This document shows, one piece after another, positions 61,309 through 64,000 of a DNA stretch of 64,000 nt. Source of the DNA: Rubeoparvulum massiliense (GTDB lineage: Bacteria; Bacillota; Bacilli; Rubeoparvulales; Rubeoparvulaceae); NCBI RefSeq assembly GCF_001049895.1, contig NZ_CVPE01000006.1, positions 62,001 to 126,000 of the forward strand. Reading direction: 5' to 3'. Under the pieces are notes generated by a model that ran no database searches, was not told where the DNA came from, and worked only from the letters and a program-made list of their open reading frames with translations. A program made the position numbers and the translations under genes. Positions within the stretch are counted from its first letter, which is position 1; each line of letters begins with the position of its first letter.

Positions 61309-62670
61309 ATGAAAGTGAGTAAATTTGGCGGCACATCCCTAGCATCAGCCGCACAGATGAAGAAGGTTGTTCAGATCGTACTAGCGGACCCCGAGCGGAA
61401 GGTAGTGGTGGTCTCAGCGCCAGGCAAACGCTTTGCCTCAGATCAGAAGGTGACTGATTTACTCATCACCTGTGCCGAGGAGAAGCTACAGACTGGTAAG
61501 ATCGAGACGGACTCGCTCCTAGCAATTCTCCAGCGCTATGAGGAGATTACCACTGGACTTGCATTACCGCCTACTTTACTCGATGAATTGGAGAGCCGAT
61601 TACGCCATCGTTTGGCTCAGCCCATCGTTGAAAAGGCGCCTTGGATCGATGGGGTAAAAGCAACTGGTGAGGAAGCGAGCTCATTGATTCTCGCTGCTCT
61701 ATTACGGAAACAGGGGCAGGACGCAACAGCCATTGACCCAAAGGAAGCAGGTATGCTCCTAACCTCTGAATATGGTCAGGCGAGAGTGTTGCCTGAGGCG
61801 TATGAACGCTTATCATCCCTTCGTGAGCGAGAGGGGATTCTTGTTTTTCCAGGATTTTATGGCTTCACGAGCGAGGGGAATCTAGTCACATTTCCTCGAG
61901 GTGGATCAGACATTACTGGATCGATTCTAGCAAAAGCGGTGGGTGCTCAACTCTATGAGAATTTTACGGATGTAGATGCGGTCTACTCCGTTTCTCCCGC
62001 CTATGTGGCCAATCCGAAGCCCATCTCCGTTTTGACCTATCAAGAGATGCGTGAGCTCTCCTATGCAGGCTTTAGCGTTTTCAATGATGAGGCACTACAG
62101 CCTGCCTTTCAGGCGAAGATACCGGTGTGCATCAAGAACACGAACAATCCTAGTGCACCAGGTACGATGGTAGTTTTCGAACGCGAGGCGAAGCCTTCCA
62201 CCATTGCCGGGATCGCCTGTGATCATCCCTTCTGCAGTATTCTGGTCAGTAAATATCTCTTGCACCGTGAGATTGGATTTGGTCGTAGATTACTAGAGAT
62301 TATTGAGGATGAAGGGATCTCCTACGAGCACTCCCCTTCAGGGATTGACCAAATCTCTGTAATCCTTCGTCAGGATTCGCTCTCTGCAGAGAAAGAAGTG
62401 CGAATTCGTCAACGGATCGAAGAAGAACTACAGGTGGATCATATTGAGGTAGTGCATGATCTATCGATGATTATGGTGGTAGGGGAAGGAATGCGGAGTT
62501 ATCCAGGGATTGCCGCAAAAGCCACCAACGCATTGGCCCAAGCTGAGGTGAACATCGTCATGATCAACCAAGGGTCATCTGAGGTGAGCATGATGTTTGG
62601 TATTAAGCAATCGGATGAACACCGAGCGATCAGTAGCTTATATCAGGCGTTTTTTGAAGAGAATAACTAA
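61309..62670 (+). CDS. Aspartate kinase, ThrA/LysC class III-like (YclM type)
   Basis: 453 residues from the ATG at 61309, seven bases after GGAGG; an ATG at 61303 is too near. Amino-acid kinase domain: KVSKFGGTSLASAAQM (ATP loop), TGEEASSLILAALL, FPRGGSDITGSILAKAV. Two ACT domains follow (about 310-450; ISVILRQD..., IMVVGEGMRSYPGIAAKATNALAQAEVNI). It phosphorylates aspartate for lysine, threonine and methionine synthesis. In B. subtilis the YclM-type enzyme is the isoform related to threonine or lysine+threonine control; no lysine riboswitch is seen here. Ends at the hairpin at 62678. Confidence 0.92.
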   Translation: MKVSKFGGTSLASAAQMKKVVQIVLADPERKVVVVSAPGKRFASDQKVTDLLITCAEEKLQTGKIETDSLLAILQRYEEITTGLALPPTLLDELESRLRHRLAQPIVEKAPWIDGVKATGEEASSLILAALLRKQGQDATAIDPKEAGMLLTSEYGQARVLPEAYERLSSLREREGILVFPGFYGFTSEGNLVTFPRGGSDITGSILAKAVGAQLYENFTDVDAVYSVSPAYVANPKPISVLTYQEMRELSYAGFSVFNDEALQPAFQAKIPVCIKNTNNPSAPGTMVVFEREAKPSTIAGIACDHPFCSILVSKYLLHREIGFGRRLLEIIEDEGISYEHSPSGIDQISVILRQDSLSAEKEVRIRQRIEEELQVDHIEVVHDLSMIMVVGEGMRSYPGIAAKATNALAQAEVNIVMINQGSSEVSMMFGIKQSDEHRAISSLYQAFFEENN

Positions 62671-62677
62671 AATATTG

Positions 62678-62719
62678 CGACGTTTCATGGAAATGATTGA
62701 AATTTCCAATGGAACGTCG
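62678..62719 (+). terminator. Hairpin after aspartate kinase, sharing bases with the clpE promoter
   Basis: CGACGTTTCATGGAAAT (62678-62694) pairs with ATTTCCAATGGAACGTCG (62702-62719) with one G-U pair and one bulge. It is followed by TATAAT, not by a T tract, so termination is uncertain. The loop holds the clpE -35. Confidence 0.6.
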
Positions 62720-62725
62720 TATAAT
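62697..62725 (+). promoter_or_regulatory. Sigma-A promoter of clpE
   Basis: TTGAAA (62697-62702), exact 17-base spacer, TATAAT (62720-62725). Transcription would start near 62732, immediately before the CtsR operator. Confidence 0.8.
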
Positions 62726-62736
62726 AAAAATATAAA

Positions 62737-62790
62737 GGTCAAAGAAAGTCAAAGTCAAAGTTAAAGCCAAAGTTGAAAGTGGGAGTCAAA
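62737..62790 (+). promoter_or_regulatory. CtsR operator with extended tandem repeats
   Basis: GGTCAAAGAAAGTCAAA (62737-62753) is a full match to the CtsR consensus GGTCAAANANRGTCAAA. After it come more hexamer-like units with period six (GTCAAA 62754, GTTAAA 62760, GCCAAA 62766, GTTGAA 62772) and one more GTCAAA at 62785. Placed right after the predicted start site, CtsR binding would block transcription until heat or thiol stress. Confidence 0.88.
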
Positions 62791-62830
62791 CGAAAAATCA
62801 AATTGAATTTTGGTGGGAGGGAAGAAAAGA

Positions 62831-64000
62831 ATGTTATGTATGCGTTGTGGTCAGCAGGAAGCGACTGTATTGATGGAGCGTCGTGTGAATCATCAGCATG
62901 AACAATTGGCGCTCTGCTCCTCTTGTTATGAAGCAATGGTCAAAGCGAAAGAGATTGAATCCGTTGATGCCTTCACCAATCCATCATCCCTCTTCCAGTC
63001 CTTCTGGAAGGAGTTCTCTTCTACTCCTACGTTCTGGCCATTTCACCAAGCTCTTGATGGAGAAATGGATCATCTGGAAGGTGGAAGCAATGAAGAGGGA
63101 ACCATTGATCCAGGTAAGAAGATGGTTCAGCACAGTTCTGTAAGTAAAGGTAAGGGGGTTTTAGGGCAGTTTGGACGAAACTTAACCGACATCGCAAAAA
63201 CAGGGATGATCGATCCAGTAATCGGTCGGGATGATGAGATTGAGCAGGTTGTGGAGATCTTAAATCGTCGCAATAAGAATAATCCTGTCTTAATTGGTGA
63301 GCCTGGTGTTGGTAAAACGGCCATTGCTGAGGGTCTAGCTCTCCGCGTCGTAGAAGGGAAGGTTCCCACGAAGCTACTGGACAAAGAGATCATCTCTCTG
63401 GATGTGGCATCCCTATTAGCTGGAACGTCTTATCGGGGTCAGTTTGAAGAACGGATGAAGCAGCTTGTGCAGGAATTGGAGCAGAATCAGCAAGTGATTC
63501 TTTTCATTGATGAGATTCACCAGATTGTGGGAGCAGGGAAGACAGAAGGCAGCACTGATGCAGGGAATATTCTCAAGCCTGCTCTAGCCCGTGGTGATAT
63601 TCAGGTGATTGGTGCTACCACCTTGAAGGAGTATCGGGAGATTGAGAAGGATGCAGCACTGGAGCGTCGCTTCCAACCTGTTCTTGTGAAGGAGCCTAGC
63701 GTCGAGGATACTGTTCAAATTTTAAAGGGATTACGTCCTCACTATGAGGCATACCATGGTGTCACCTATTCAGACGAAGTATTAGCAGCATGTGCCCAGC
63801 TTTCTCAGCGGTATATTCAGGATCGGCATCTTCCTGATAAGGCCATTGACCTCATGGATCAGGCTGGTTCCATGGTGAACTTAAAGCTCCATGATCAGGA
63901 TCTGAACGCCATGAAAAAACGCTTCGAAGAAGTGGTGAAGGAGAAAGCGGAAGCTGCTGAACAAGAGAATTATGAAAAAGCTGCCTACTTACGTCAAGAG
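62831..64000 (+). CDS. clpE: ATP-dependent Clp protease ATP-binding subunit ClpE (3' end beyond window)
   Basis: 390 codons are inside the window with no stop. The N-terminal zinc finger (MLCMRCG and LCSSCYE, C-x2-C twice) is the ClpE hallmark that separates it from ClpC. After a linker (about 45-95) comes the first AAA+ domain: Walker A GEPGVGKT, Walker [16 protein letters not shown], and the sensor/arginine region ALERRF. The last residues enter the middle coiled coil ([23 protein letters not shown]). ClpE unfolds proteins for ClpP during heat stress and helps relieve CtsR repression. GGGAGGG precedes the ATG and a CtsR box the gene. Confidence 0.95.
   Translation, partial: MLCMRCGQQEATVLMERRVNHQHEQLALCSSCYEAMVKAKEIESVDAFTNPSSLFQSFWKEFSSTPTFWPFHQALDGEMDHLEGGSNEEGTIDPGKKMVQHSSVSKGKGVLGQFGRNLTDIAKTGMIDPVIGRDDEIEQVVEILNRRNKNNPVLIGEPGVGKTAIAEGLALRVVEGKVPTKLLDKEIISLDVASLLAGTSYRGQFEERMKQLVQELEQNQQVILFIDEIHQIVGAGKTEGSTDAGNILKPALARGDIQVIGATTLKEYREIEKDAALERRFQPVLVKEPSVEDTVQILKGLRPHYEAYHGVTYSDEVLAACAQLSQRYIQDRHLPDKAIDLMDQAGSMVNLKLHDQDLNAMKKRFEEVVKEKAEAAEQENYEKAAYLRQE

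Overview
The window reads as chromosomal DNA of a Gram-positive, low-to-moderate GC bacterium of the Bacillales. Evidence: strong AGGAGG-type ribosome binding sites with frequent GTG/TTG starts, sigma-A promoters, a CtsR operator in front of clpE, a cre-like site, a BceR-type operator, S-layer homology (SLH) repeats, YesM/YesN and BceRS-type two-component systems and thioredoxin-type ArsC. The species cannot be named. No rRNA, tRNA, CRISPR array or prophage was seen. Gene content mixes oxygen-dependent traits (homogentisate dioxygenase, globin chemoreceptor, SodC) with traits often found in anaerobic or facultative lifestyles (Dcu transporter, aspartases, a giant acyl-CoA dehydratase activase, old yellow enzyme).

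Layout. 1-1650: tail of a membrane protein, a NERD-domain protein and a DUF3870 protein. 1.6-8.4 kb: homogentisate/tyrosine catabolic operon (LLM flavin oxidoreductase, FMN reductase, an uncharacterised 318-residue protein, fumarylacetoacetase, homogentisate dioxygenase, aromatic-acid MFS importer) behind a promoter with a cre-like site and a long leader that can form either a closed stem or an intrinsic terminator. 8.5-12.1 kb: secreted SLH-trypsin protease and an aldehyde dehydrogenase flanked by GGGGTCAGTCCCC-type repeats. 12.1-18.7 kb: Bce-type antimicrobial-peptide sensing/export module with two tandem full-length permeases. 18.7-21.9 kb: duplicated terminator, a decayed gene, a small membrane protein, an acyl-CoA synthetase, and a transposase-less IS200/IS605-like element with an omega-RNA-like end. 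22-30 kb: moeA, two tandem aspartases, an agmatinase-family ureohydrolase, a Dcu C4-dicarboxylate transporter and a divergent LysR regulator.

30-40 kb: a beta-propeller-like lipoprotein, paired methyltransferases, SodC with an altered lipobox, Hsp20, a globin-MCP-CZB soluble chemoreceptor, a YwrD-like gamma-glutamyltransferase and arsC-arsB. 40.6-47.5 kb: a complete peptide ABC transporter (binding protein divergent from the C-B-D-F genes) followed by a split chromate transporter. 47.5-50.4 kb: YesM/YesN-like pair overlapping an unknown polytopic membrane protein. 50.4-62.7 kb: a 1410-residue activase fusion, TauE/SafE and DAACS transporters, an orphan sugar-type binding protein, NamA-like OYE, DUF456, a HEPN-like protein and aspartate kinase. 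62.7-64 kb: clpE (runs off the window) under CtsR-type control.

The most promising items for novelty are the homogentisate-operon leader RNA, the 318-residue protein standing where a maleylacetoacetate isomerase would be expected, the two-permease Bce module, the transposase-less omega-RNA-like element, and the YesMN-linked membrane protein. All functional statements are by recognition of family motifs by eye; no database search was possible.
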